Assembly (NCBI GenBank): GCA_003021175.1
Contig: PXQV01000003.1
Span: 1 to 64,000, forward strand
From: Halobacteriales archaeon QH_7_66_36
Lineage (GTDB): Archaea; Halobacteriota; Halobacteria; Halobacteriales; Haloarculaceae
DNA length: 64,000 nucleotides
Direction of reading: 5' to 3'
The notes under the pieces are model-generated. The model ran no database searches. It had not been told where the DNA came from and was given only the letters and a program-made list of their open reading frames with translations. This document shows positions 25,060 through 33,363 of this stretch, piece after piece. The position numbers and the translations under genes are program-made. Positions within the stretch are counted from its first letter, which is position 1; each line of letters starts with the position of its first letter.

Positions 25060-25269
25060 GTGACCGAGTACACCACCGTCTCGATTCCGAAGAACCTCGC
25101 CGACCGCGTGGACGAGACCATCGAGGGGACGAGCTTCTCGTCTACCTCCGATCTCGTGCGGTTTCTGCTCAGGAGCATCGTCATCAAACATCAACAGGAG
25201 GGGGAGCTCACCGAAGCCGAGTTTCAGGAGATAGCCGACCAGCTACGCGACCTGGGCTATCTGAGCTAA
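25060..25269 (+). CDS. Ribbon-helix-helix DNA-binding protein (CopG/MetJ-like)
   Basis: A 69-residue protein from GTG 25060: MTEYTTVSIPKNLADRVDET matches the beta-strand and first helix of RHH domains, and TSFSSTSDLVRFLLRS supplies the second helix. The C-terminal part is a short acidic helix (EGELTEAEFQEIADQLRDLG). Likely a small transcription factor or the antitoxin-like half of a pair, but no toxin gene is adjacent. Its last four bases overlap the convergent gene. Confidence 0.85.
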   Translation: MTEYTTVSIPKNLADRVDETIEGTSFSSTSDLVRFLLRSIVIKHQQEGELTEAEFQEIADQLRDLGYLS

Positions 25270-25688
25270 CCCTCGAAGGCGACTTCCGGCGGTGCGGCGT
25301 CGAGCGTCCGCAGGTTCAGGCGACTGCCGCTCCGGTCGAAGGCCGCCAGCGAGTCCCGGTCGTACGGCGGAACGGCGACGAAGACGACTTCGCTGAGGTC
25401 GTCCTCGCGCGTGACCGCGAGCGGCCCAGTGGGGTGGGAGACGAACCGCCCGGCCGCGCTCGGCGTTCCGAGGTCCATCCCGAAGACGGCGCGCACAGAG
25501 TTACCTGCCTCGGGGAGATAGAAGTCGGTGAACACCGGTTCGTCCGGCGCCGGTCCGTCCTCGGGAACCTCCGATAGCTCTCGGGCAGGCCGCGTGGTCA
25601 CGGCGATACTCACCGAGTTCGGATCGCGGTCCGCCGCAATTTCGAGCAGGGCGTCCACCAGCCCCGCTGTCGCGTACAACACGCCCAT
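25266..25688 (-). CDS. Conserved haloarchaeal protein of unknown function
   Basis: A 140-residue protein, MGVLYATAGLVDALLEIAAD at the N-terminus, with VSIAVTTRPARELSEVPEDG and an RDSLAAFDRSGSRLNLRTLD tail. The hydrophobic pattern suggests an alpha/beta fold. No catalytic motif is clear; the family is not recognised. It converges with the RHH gene and lies 130 bp from the small peptide gene, transcribed in the opposite direction. Confidence 0.65.
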   Translation of the reverse strand: MGVLYATAGLVDALLEIAADRDPNSVSIAVTTRPARELSEVPEDGPAPDEPVFTDFYLPEAGNSVRAVFGMDLGTPSAAGRFVSHPTGPLAVTREDDLSEVVFVAVPPYDRDSLAAFDRSGSRLNLRTLDAAPPEVAFEG

Positions 25689-25782
25689 CTGTTGGCGTCG
25701 GGGCTGTATAACCCGTTCGCCCCGTGTCTCGCCGGTCGGCAGTCGAGCCGTGACTCACCTTATTTCACCCCTATTTGCCAGT

Positions 25783-25790
25783 ACGTTTAT
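25783..25790 (+). promoter_or_regulatory. TATA box of the 45-aa hydrophobic peptide gene
   Basis: TTTATTA, in the context GTACGTTTATTACCG, lies about 30 nt before ATG 25819, the spacing expected for a leaderless haloarchaeal transcript. A second A/T-rich stretch (CTTATTTC) is 25 bp further upstream. Confidence 0.55.
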
Positions 25791-25818
25791 TACCGATGGA
25801 CGCATCAGACACAGTAGA

Positions 25819-25956
25819 ATGTCCATGGGGAGCAAGGTGACTGGCGCAGTCTCGCAACATCCGAAGGTTGCAGGTGCCCTGCTGGCGACTCTACTATTGC
25901 TCTCGCAGTTCGGGATGGCTATCGGAGGCAACACAATCGGCTCGGTCGGACCGTAA
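25819..25956 (+). CDS. 45-residue hydrophobic peptide next to CHAT protease
   Basis: MSMGSKVTGAVSQHPKVAGA is followed by a hydrophobic run (LLATLLLLSQFGMAIGG) and the end NTIGSVGP. This looks like one membrane-spanning or signal-type helix with a short polar start and a C-terminal Gly-Pro. From memory, haloarchaeal genomes contain many peptides with the same plan (HPK/HPR, then GALL-LLLL-SQ, ending GP), often close to CHAT-domain genes. It is short but has a good promoter and normal codons. Convergent with the CHAT gene, 76 bp between stops. Confidence 0.7.
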   Translation: MSMGSKVTGAVSQHPKVAGALLATLLLLSQFGMAIGGNTIGSVGP

Positions 25957-26032
25957 CCGGAAGAAGACGCCGTCACGTCGAGCAGTCCCGATAGGCAACA
26001 GCACGACTCTTCTCACCTGTAGCTCACACTGC

Positions 26033-28093
26033 TCAGAGTTCTTCCAGTTCCAACTCGTCACTCCAGACGAGCCTGTCGCCCGTCATCACCGGTATCGGCT
26101 CCAGATTCAGGAACTCCTCCAACTCCGACTCCGTCACGTGGAAGCGTGCATTGTCGCTGCCGATGAGGTAGTATTCGTCGTTGCTCGGGAACTGCGGGTG
26201 GGCGATGCCGCCGGGACTGAGGGTGTGGAAGCTGTGATACTCGACGGCGTACTCCCCGTCACCGGCCGACGAGACCTCGACCAGGTTGGGTGTAATACTC
26301 TCAGTCTGCGTAACCTCCATGCTTCCGTCGCCGACGACGATGTACTGGTTCCCGATGACGGACCGTTCGGCGGCGATACTCAGCGCGACCCGGAGCGGGA
26401 AGCCACGGTTCAGCAGGCGGGTCATCGTCCTGCCGACGTTGATCGCGCCGCTGTTGATTACCTCGTTGAGGGTGACGACACCCCCGATGGCACCCCGCTC
26501 GATGAGTGCCATCCCCTGCTGGTAGGAGGTACAGCCGTTGAGAAAGAACGTGTCGACGCCGACGGTGTCGAGCTCGCGCACGTCGAGTGTCCCGTCGGCA
26601 CAGCGAATCCCGTCCGCCTCGATGTGGCCGATGTAGTGGAGATAGTCGCCGTCCGACCGCAAGACGGACCGCAGCTCCGCGGTCGTCATCTCTTCGTGGT
26701 AGGTGAGCTCGAACGGGAGTTCGTCGCGCGAGCCGTACACCTCGCGGGCCCGCTCGTGTTCCTCGCGCATCTCCGTGTCGTTGCAGACGACGACGATCTC
26801 CGCGTCGCCTTCCGACACCTCGCGGTCGAATCGGTTGCGGAACGCCTGTGGAATGGCTTTCGACGCGCCGAGGGGCGCGCCGGGACCGACCCACGCCTGC
26901 TCGACGGAGTCCGTCTGTTCCGGTTCGATGACGGCCGGGTCGAGCATCTCGCCTTCGAGCGGGTCGTCGTGTGACGACCGGGTGAACTCGTTGATGGCCG
27001 CCAACTGCGCGTCGTGCGTGCTCGTCTCCCGGTCGGCGGGCGTCCGCACGACCGCGAGGTCGTCCACGAGGAACGGCACCGTCTCGATGCTGTCGGGCTC
27101 CGGCGTGACGTGAGCGGTGAGTTTCCACCGAGGTACCCACTCCGCGACCGCCTCGTACGGGACCGACAGATACTGTTTGAGCCGCTCTGCCGGCGACGCG
27201 TCGTACAGCGAGGCAAAGCCGAAATCGAGCGCCGACTCGGCGGCGCGAAGCTCGTGTAACGGAATGTCGTACAGCGACCCGGTTCGGGTCAGACAGTCGA
27301 GCAGGAACGCCTGTTTCAGTACGCGTTCGACCTCCCGCTCGAAGCCGTACGGGCCGTCGAGCGGGGGACTCCAGCCGGCGTCGGTGACGAGCCGTGGCTC
27401 CGGGCCGGGCCGAACGTCCGCGCCGAGGTAAAACGCCAGCGGAGCGACGACGAAGATCGGTCCCAGTCGCTCCGGCACTTCGATGTGGATGCCGGTCTCG
27501 GGCGGCTCCAGACTCTCGGGTATCGAGAGGGAGTCGCCCAACTCCAACTCGGGCGGGTGCCCGTGGAGCGTGGGAAACGACCGCTCCGGGGCGGTGGTTT
27601 TCAGCGAGGAGGGAAGCGCCGAGACGGCCTCCATCAGGTCGCTCGGGTCGGCGGTCGTCGTTATCGTCGCCGCGGGTCGCTCGTGATACGACCGCGCGCC
27701 GACCGTCAGGGGTCGTTCGTCGTCGAGTTCGACTCGCATGCCGTCGGAGCCGAGCGCCACCGTGAGCGGGCCGGTGACGCTGACGTACAGCTTGATCGGA
27801 CCGGAAACCTCGAGCAGGTACTCGCCGGCCGGGACGGATCGCTCGGAGAAGCTATCGACCTCGTCGATGACCTCACCGGTGCCGTCGCGGAGATACGCGA
27901 AGTGCGGATTGCCGATAGTGAAGCCCGCGGTCGTCACGGTCGCTGCCGTATCTATCGGATACGGAACGTCGGTCGGGTCGGTCGCGGTCGGCTCGGTGGG
28001 GCCGTCGGTTCTGAGCACGAGTTGCCGTTGCTCGATACGATCCTCGACGACGAGTCCGTGGCCGTCGGCGTCGGCCTCTATAACAACTCTCAT
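26033..28093 (-). CDS. CHAT-domain (caspase HetF-associated) protease
   Basis: A 686-residue protein of the caspase-like peptidase clan. The C-terminal CHAT domain has the catalytic His in YLHYIGHIEADGIRC (His490) and Cys in TFFLNGCTSYQQG (Cys521); both are present, so it should be active. The N-terminal 450 residues contain beta-rich repeats (AGEYLLEVSGPIKLYVSVTG) and a helical linker without a known domain. No signal peptide is visible, so it is cytosolic. It sits opposite a small hydrophobic peptide gene and has no obvious partner of other known systems (such as gasdermin or TPR-CHAT-Cas). Confidence 0.88.
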   Translation of the reverse strand: MRVVIEADADGHGLVVEDRIEQRQLVLRTDGPTEPTATDPTDVPYPIDTAATVTTAGFTIGNPHFAYLRDGTGEVIDEVDSFSERSVPAGEYLLEVSGPIKLYVSVTGPLTVALGSDGMRVELDDERPLTVGARSYHERPAATITTTADPSDLMEAVSALPSSLKTTAPERSFPTLHGHPPELELGDSLSIPESLEPPETGIHIEVPERLGPIFVVAPLAFYLGADVRPGPEPRLVTDAGWSPPLDGPYGFEREVERVLKQAFLLDCLTRTGSLYDIPLHELRAAESALDFGFASLYDASPAERLKQYLSVPYEAVAEWVPRWKLTAHVTPEPDSIETVPFLVDDLAVVRTPADRETSTHDAQLAAINEFTRSSHDDPLEGEMLDPAVIEPEQTDSVEQAWVGPGAPLGASKAIPQAFRNRFDREVSEGDAEIVVVCNDTEMREEHERAREVYGSRDELPFELTYHEEMTTAELRSVLRSDGDYLHYIGHIEADGIRCADGTLDVRELDTVGVDTFFLNGCTSYQQGMALIERGAIGGVVTLNEVINSGAINVGRTMTRLLNRGFPLRVALSIAAERSVIGNQYIVVGDGSMEVTQTESITPNLVEVSSAGDGEYAVEYHSFHTLSPGGIAHPQFPSNDEYYLIGSDNARFHVTESELEEFLNLEPIPVMTGDRLVWSDELELEEL

Positions 28094-28243
28094 CGGTCCG
28101 TGCTCGTGTGTGCTCCTGAGCGACCGCTCGTTGACCGGCCGATAGCAAAAGCCTTCGGCCCCGAGACGGGCGTGTCTCCTCTGGGCCTGTCCAGTATCGA
28201 TCCGAGACGCTCCAGATGGTTACGTACCGCTCCGTCTCGGGTG

Positions 28244-28912
28244 TCACGGGAGGAACTGCTTGAGCGCGCCGAGATACGCCGCCGGCGCGCGGCGACGCGA
28301 ATTCTCGACCGCGCCACGGACGGCCGCGGCTCCCTTCTCGGTCACGCCTGCGCCGTGGCCGACGAGGACGCGCTCGACGTCGAACTCGCGGAGCCGGGTC
28401 GGTGGCGTGAGCCGGAGCATCGGATGGACGCCCAGCCGCTCGTCTCCCGCTCGGAAGTATCCAGCCGTCCCGAGCGCCTCGGGAACGAGCAGCGTGCCGC
28501 CCGTCTCGTCGACGAGGGCGGCCTCCTGCCAGATCGGTGAGTCCAGCACCTCCTCGACGGCGTAATCGGTGCCGGCGAGCAGGTCGGCGAGCGGTTCGGC
28601 GCTGCGGCCGGGGTTCGAGGGGACGCCGTCCATCCACGCCGGCGTGTACACCGGCACGTCGTGACGGTCGGCGAAGGTCACGGCGTCCCGCTCGTGGCGG
28701 TCGAGGAGGATGCAGACGCCGGCCACCTCACCTAAGTCGGCGTACAGCTCCTCGGCTGCGGCGTCAACGGGGTCGACGAGCAGGACGCCGGCGTCGGTCG
28801 CGAGCGCGTGCGAGGCGCGCTGCATCCCCTCTTCAGGATAGGCGATCCAGCTGACGCCGCCGTCCCAGTTGATCTCTCGCGGCTCCGCCTGCCCCGAACC
28901 CTTCATGCTCAT
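28244..28912 (-). CDS. Metallo-beta-lactamase-superfamily-like protein lacking HxHxDH
   Basis: A 222-residue protein: REINWDGGVSWIAYPEEGMQ, then GVLLVDPVDAAAEEL, VAGVCILLDRHERDA (in place of the zinc motif HxHxDH) and VERVLVGHGAGVTEKG at the end. This is the layout of an MBL fold in which His/Asp ligands are partly replaced, as in DUF4336-type or related proteins. The likely start is the first ATG of MSMKGSG at 28912, which follows a TTTAACC box by about 24 nt. Divergent from the cupin gene. Enzymatic activity uncertain. Confidence 0.72.
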   Translation of the reverse strand: MSMKGSGQAEPREINWDGGVSWIAYPEEGMQRASHALATDAGVLLVDPVDAAAEELYADLGEVAGVCILLDRHERDAVTFADRHDVPVYTPAWMDGVPSNPGRSAEPLADLLAGTDYAVEEVLDSPIWQEAALVDETGGTLLVPEALGTAGYFRAGDERLGVHPMLRLTPPTRLREFDVERVLVGHGAGVTEKGAAAVRGAVENSRRRAPAAYLGALKQFLP

Positions 28913-28990
28913 GATCGACCGGAGACGCGTCCAACGGTTAAACGGTCGCACGCCGGCAGACCTTATGTCGGTCGCGCGTGGACCTCCGAT

Positions 28991-29485
28991 ATGGGCGAAG
29001 AGTACGAGCACGTCGTGGTCGAGGATCTGCCGGACGCACCGAACCCGACCCGCCACAAGAAGGAGATCGACGAGGCAGTCGGCGCGACGGCGTTCGGCTT
29101 CAACGTCATCACCGCCGGCCCCGGCGAGCAGGTGCCGTGGGGCTACCACCACCACCCGAATCACGAGGAACTGCTGTACGTGCTCGACGGACGCCTCCGC
29201 GTGGAGACGCCGGAGGGCGAGTACGACGTGGACGCGGGGGAGGCGTTCTTCGTTCCGCCGGGCGCTCCACAGCGTGCCGTCGCCGGCGAGGAAGGGTGTC
29301 GGCTGGTCGCGGCCGGCGCGCCGAAGGAGGCGGACGTGGCCGTGCTCGCCGAGGAGTGCCCCGAGTGCGGCGACCCGACGGACCGCGAGTACAGCGCCGA
29401 GAAGATAGACGAGACGACGGTGTACGTGCTGTCGTGTGCCAACTGCGGCGCGGAGACGAAGCGACTGACTCCGGGCCCGGACTAG
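28991..29485 (+). CDS. Cupin-domain protein with C-terminal zinc ribbon
   Basis: A 164-residue protein. Residues ~35-110 are a cupin barrel: GEQVPWGYHHHPNHEELLYV (three His and a Glu, metal ligands) and VDAGEAFFVPPGAPQRA. The C-terminal 45 residues carry two CxxC pairs (CPECGD and CANCGAET), forming a zinc ribbon. The fusion is unusual: a small metal-binding enzyme or sensor with a nucleic-acid- or protein-binding tail. Start ATG 28991 gives MGEEYEHVVVEDLPDAPNPT. Its stop overlaps the DUF5779 gene by 4 nt, convergent. Confidence 0.85.
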   Translation: MGEEYEHVVVEDLPDAPNPTRHKKEIDEAVGATAFGFNVITAGPGEQVPWGYHHHPNHEELLYVLDGRLRVETPEGEYDVDAGEAFFVPPGAPQRAVAGEEGCRLVAAGAPKEADVAVLAEECPECGDPTDREYSAEKIDETTVYVLSCANCGAETKRLTPGPD

Positions 29486-29769
29486 CCCAGTCGGCCGGTG
29501 TCGATGTCGATGGCCGGCGGCGCGACTACGAGGAAGCCGCGAAACCGCATCAGCTCGCCGCCCATCTCCTTCACCCGTGGTGCGAAACTGGCCGCGAGGT
29601 CGGCCAGCTCCCCGTCGATGTCGAGGACGAGCGCGTTGCCCGCCTCGACGGTACCGACCCACTCGTCGCCCGGCGTCGTGCCGTCGAGGACGCCCAACAC
29701 GACGCTGTCACCGTCCGGAAACTCGATTTCGCCCTCTGCGGACTGCAGGTCCAGATCGAAGTCGCTCAT
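29482..29769 (-). CDS. DUF5779 family protein (haloarchaeal)
   Basis: A 95-residue acidic protein: MSDFDLDLQSAEGEIEFPDG, SVVLGVLDGTTPGDEWVGTV, then ADLAASFAPRVKEMGGELMR and RFRGFLVVAPPAIDIDTGRL. This matches haloarchaeal DUF5779 proteins as I remember them. The start at 29769 follows standard length. Function unknown. Confidence 0.8.
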   Translation of the reverse strand: MSDFDLDLQSAEGEIEFPDGDSVVLGVLDGTTPGDEWVGTVEAGNALVLDIDGELADLAASFAPRVKEMGGELMRFRGFLVVAPPAIDIDTGRLG

Positions 29770-30088
29770 ACGGGCCGGTGTGTCCCGGCCGGCAAAAACC
29801 CACCTCACGCGACACCTGCGGTCCGACCGTCCGTCCAGTCCTGTCCGCGCGTGAGCCGCGTGAGCGATCACTCCGGCACCGAAATCGGGGGAAATCCGCT
29901 CATCAGAGCGAACCCACCGCGGTGTGACAGAGAAAAACAACCGTACTGTATTAGGACATGAAGGAGGTGGATAAACGTTTAGGCCGTGCGATTTTCGCCA
30001 CGGAGCGCCCCCGGTGCGCCCGACTGGATCGAGCGCCGGCTGACGCAACAAAACAGTTAAGTAGGTGCTGCTCCCGGTATCGGTTGCT
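29770..30088. other. Intergenic region upstream of leuA
   Basis: About 320 bp without a recognised gene. Near its 3' end, AACAGTTAAGTAG lies about 30 nt before ATG 30089 and is a plausible TATA element for leuA. An open frame of about 44 codons (ATG 29958, MKEVDKRLGRAIFA) ends in a TGA overlapping that ATG; it is basic, Cys-containing and not Leu/Val/Ile rich, so it is not an obvious attenuator peptide. No stable hairpin stands out. Confidence 0.45.
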
Positions 30089-31310
30089 ATGACGCAAGAG
30101 GATACGTCGACCGAGTCGGCGGGTCGAGTTCTTCGCGGGGACGTTATCTAACCCCCACGAGTTCGAGGAAGCACGGGTCTTCGATACCACGCTGCGCGAC
30201 GGCGAGCAGTCGCCGCGAACCTCGTTCTCCTACGAGGACAAACGCGAGATAGCGGCGACGCTCGACGAGATGGGGACCCACGTCATCGAGGCCGGGTTCC
30301 CGGTGAACTCCGAGGCGGAGTTCGAGGCCGTTCGCGACATCGCCGAGAGCACAGACACGACAGTGTGTGGGCTGGCGCGCGTGGTGGACAAGGACATCGA
30401 GGCTGCCATCGACAGCGGCGTGGAGCTGGTCCACGTCTTCGTCTCGACGAGCGATGTCCAACTGGAGGACAGCATGCACGCGAGCCGCGAGGAGGCGGTC
30501 GAGCGCGCGGTCGCGTCGGTCGAGCGCGTCAAGGAGGCCGGCGTGGAGTGCATGTTCTCCCCGATGGACGCGACCCGAACGGAGGAATCGTTCCTGATCG
30601 ACGTCGTCGAGGCCGTCTCCGAGGCGGACGTCGACTGGATAAATATCCCCGACACTTGCGGCGTCGGGACGCCGAGCCGCTTTGCCGACATCGTCGATAC
30701 GGTGACGGCTCACACGGACGCGCGCGTGGACGTTCACACGCACGACGACTTCGGGCTGGCGTCGGCGAACGCGCTGTCCGGCTTCGAGGCCGGCGCATCA
30801 CAGGCGCAGGTGTCGGTGAACGGCATCGGCGAGCGCGCCGGCAACGCGGCCTACGAGGAGGTCGTGATGGCCGTCGAGTCGCTGTACGACACCGACACCG
30901 GCATCGACACGACGCGAATCACGGAGCTGTCCGCGCTCGTCGAGGAGCGGTCCGGGATGGACATTCCGGGCAACAAGCCGGTCGTCGGCGACAACGCCTT
31001 CTCGCACGAGTCGGGTATCCACGCGGCGGGCGTCATCGAGAACAGCGACACGTTCGAACCCGGCGTGATGACCCCGGAGATGGTCGGGGCCGAGCGCGAA
31101 CTCGTGTTGGGGAAACACACCGGTCAACACTCCGTCAACGAGCGGCTGGCGGACGCCGGCTACGACCCGACCGAGGAGGAGGTACGCGCGGTCACCCGAC
31201 GCGTGAAGGATTACGGTGCAGAGAAGCGGCGGGTCACGATGGAGACGTTGGAGCGGTTCGCCGAGGAGGTCGGCGTCCAGCGCTCGGGCGAGGAGGTCAC
31301 CCTCCGATGA
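30089..31310 (+). CDS. leuA: 2-isopropylmalate synthase, frameshifted near the N-terminus
   Basis: Condenses acetyl-CoA with 2-oxoisovalerate, the first committed step of leucine synthesis. ATG 30089 opens MTQEDTSTESAGR, the usual haloarchaeal N-terminus, but this frame stops at TAA 30149-30151. The body continues one frame over: VEFFAGTLSNPHEFEEARVF, the catalytic DTTLRDGEQSPR, ARVDVHTHDDFGLA with the metal histidines, NGIGERAGNAAYEE, and AFSHESGIHAAG. The break is near 30123-30126. The first internal ATG in the body frame (30270) would omit the active-site motif. Everything downstream is intact and the operon is complete, so sequencing error is possible. No C-terminal regulatory domain is present. 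Confidence 0.88.
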
Positions 31311-31607
31311 GCCGCCGCCGGCGGGGTTCCACCCCACAGCCGCGGGTCCCGCGAACGCCGTCCGGCAAGCATTGCGCGCGCGGTGAGGCTTACGTGTGCG
31401 CCTCCGGTGTGTCCGACAACGATGCGACGACGCGCGTCGGCTCGGACCGCGCTGGCGACGAGCCGTGCGCCCAGCATCATTGTAGGGGCGTGACCGCCCC
31501 CTCCGCTTCTCCTTCCACCACGTTCGGAAGCGCACCGCCGACGACCAGTTCCACCACCGCCGACCGATGTATCACCGACCGACACACCAACGAGGGCGAA
31601 CCGACCG
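31311..31607 (+). promoter_or_regulatory. Structured segment between leuA and ilvB, attenuator-like
   Basis: About 300 bp between genes of one operon. Two hairpins stand out: CGGCTCG (31438-31444) pairing with CGAGCCG (31459-31465), then GGGGCG/CGCCCC around TGAC (31485-31500), followed by a pyrimidine-rich run (CTCCGCTTCTCCTTCC), the look of a terminator. An open frame (31307-31615) overlaps the leuA stop by ATGA and the ilvB start by 8 bases, but its protein is Arg/Ser/Thr rich and its third-position GC is lower than that of neighbours. Either an attenuation site or a weak protein gene. Confidence 0.5.
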
Positions 31608-33359
31608 ATGAGTAGCGAACGTGCCGTGCCGCGCGAGGAGCGCGACGGCGAGCAGGACAGCGACCCGGACCCGGTGACGACGGGCGCGGAGTCCGTCGTG
31701 CGCGCGCTGGAGAACGCCGGCGTCGAGTATCTGTTCGGCGTGCAGGGCGGCGCAATCATGCCCGTCTACGACGCGCTGTTCGACTCCGGGATGACCCACG
31801 TGACGATGGCCCACGAGCAGGGCGCGGTCCACGCCGCGGACGCCTACGGTATCGTCACCGGCAGGCCGGGCATCTGCATGGCGACCTCCGGGCCGGGGGC
31901 GACGAACCTCGTCACCGGTATCGCGGACGCAGACATGGACTCCGACCCGGTCGTCGCGCTCACCGGACAGGTGCCGACGGACTTCGTCGGCAGCGACGCC
32001 TTCCAAGAGACGGACACGACGGGCGTCACCCGTCCGATCACGAAGGAGAACTACTTCGCCTCGGACGCCGACAGCGTCGGCGACACCGTCGGCGAGGCGT
32101 TCGCGATGGCCGCACGCGGCCGGCAGGGTCCGACGCTGGTCGACCTGCCGAAGGACGTGACGAACGGCGACACGGACGCCGAACCGGGATCGGCGGAGAC
32201 GCCGCCCACCTACGAGCCGGCGGAGACCGCCGAGCCGGCGGCCGTCGAGCGGGCCAGCGAGGCATTCGCCGACGCCGACCAGCCGGTCATCCTCGCCGGC
32301 GGCGGCGTCATCAAGGCGGAGGCGAGCGAGGAGCTGCGCGCGTTCGCCACCGACCACGAGGTGCCCGTCGTGACGACGATGCCGGGTATCGGCGCGTTCC
32401 CGGAGAACCACCCGCTGTCGCTGGAGTGGGCGGGGATGCACGGCACCGGCTACGCGAACATGGCGCTGACGCTGACCGACTGTCTGTTCGCGGTCGGGAC
32501 GCGCTTCGACGACCGCCTGACCGGCGGCGTCGAGACGTTCGCGCCCGACGCCGAGATCATCCACGCCGACATCGACCCCGCCGAGATATCGAAGAACGTC
32601 GAGGCGGAGTACGGACTCGTCGGCGACGCGGCGGCCGTCATCGAGCAGTTCGACGCGGCGCTCGACGAGTCGCCCGACACCGACGAGTGGCGGGCGCAGT
32701 GCGAGGAGTGGAAACGGGAGTATCCGCTGGACTACTACATCGACGAGGACGACCCCCTCCGCCCGGAGTTCGTCGTCGAGGCGGTCGACGCCGCGACCGA
32801 CGACGACACCGTCGTGACCACCGGCGTCGGTCAACACCAGATGTGGGCCTCCCAGTACTGGACGTTCACCGAGCCGCGGACGTGGGTCTCCTCGCACGGT
32901 CTCGGCGCGATGGGCTACGGCGTGCCGGCGACCATCGGCGCGCGGTTGGCCGCCGACGAGGACCAGTCGGTCGTCTGCTTCGACGGCGACGGCTCGTTCC
33001 TGATGACGTGTCAGGAGCTGACCGTCGCGGCCCGCGAGGAGATGGACATCACCGTCTTCGTGCTCAACAACGAGTACATCGGGATGGTGCGCCAGTGGCA
33101 GGACGGCTTCTTCGAGGGCCGTCACATGGCCTCCGACTACAACTGGATGCCCGAGTTCGACGTGCTGGCGGAGGCGTTCGGCGCGAACGGCTACCGCATC
33201 GACGACTACGACGAGGTGGAAGACACCATCGAGGCGGCGCTGGCCGACGACGGCCCGAGCGTCGTCGACGTCCACATCGACCCGCAGGCGGACGTGTTCC
33301 CGATGGTGCCCTCGGGCGGCGACAACGGGCTGTTCGCCCTGCGAGGTGACCACCTGTGA
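31608..33359 (+). CDS. ilvB: Acetolactate synthase large (catalytic) subunit
   Basis: Thiamine-pyrophosphate enzyme that makes acetolactate or acetohydroxybutyrate, the first shared step of valine, leucine and isoleucine synthesis. The 583-residue protein has VEYLFGVQGGAIMPVYDAL, the catalytic Glu in TMAHEQGAVHAADAYG, GPGATNLVTGIADA, and the TPP/Mg motif CFDGDGSFLMTCQELTVAA ... NNEY. FAD-binding central domain GIGAFPENHPLSLEWAGMHG. Start ATG 31608; works with IvlN-type regulatory subunit encoded next, 55 bp downstream. Confidence 0.97.
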   Translation: MSSERAVPREERDGEQDSDPDPVTTGAESVVRALENAGVEYLFGVQGGAIMPVYDALFDSGMTHVTMAHEQGAVHAADAYGIVTGRPGICMATSGPGATNLVTGIADADMDSDPVVALTGQVPTDFVGSDAFQETDTTGVTRPITKENYFASDADSVGDTVGEAFAMAARGRQGPTLVDLPKDVTNGDTDAEPGSAETPPTYEPAETAEPAAVERASEAFADADQPVILAGGGVIKAEASEELRAFATDHEVPVVTTMPGIGAFPENHPLSLEWAGMHGTGYANMALTLTDCLFAVGTRFDDRLTGGVETFAPDAEIIHADIDPAEISKNVEAEYGLVGDAAAVIEQFDAALDESPDTDEWRAQCEEWKREYPLDYYIDEDDPLRPEFVVEAVDAATDDDTVVTTGVGQHQMWASQYWTFTEPRTWVSSHGLGAMGYGVPATIGARLAADEDQSVVCFDGDGSFLMTCQELTVAAREEMDITVFVLNNEYIGMVRQWQDGFFEGRHMASDYNWMPEFDVLAEAFGANGYRIDDYDEVEDTIEAALADDGPSVVDVHIDPQADVFPMVPSGGDNGLFALRGDHL

Positions 33360-33363
33360 GTTC

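Noticed and set aside
25060-25688. RHH gene and the overlapping convergent gene as a toxin-antitoxin pair
   Set aside because: They are convergent, not co-transcribed, and the larger protein has no toxin motif.
29958-30092. 44-codon upstream frame as a leuA leader peptide
   Set aside because: It lacks runs of Leu, Val or Ile codons, archaeal attenuation by leader peptides is not established, and no paired terminator/antiterminator was found there.
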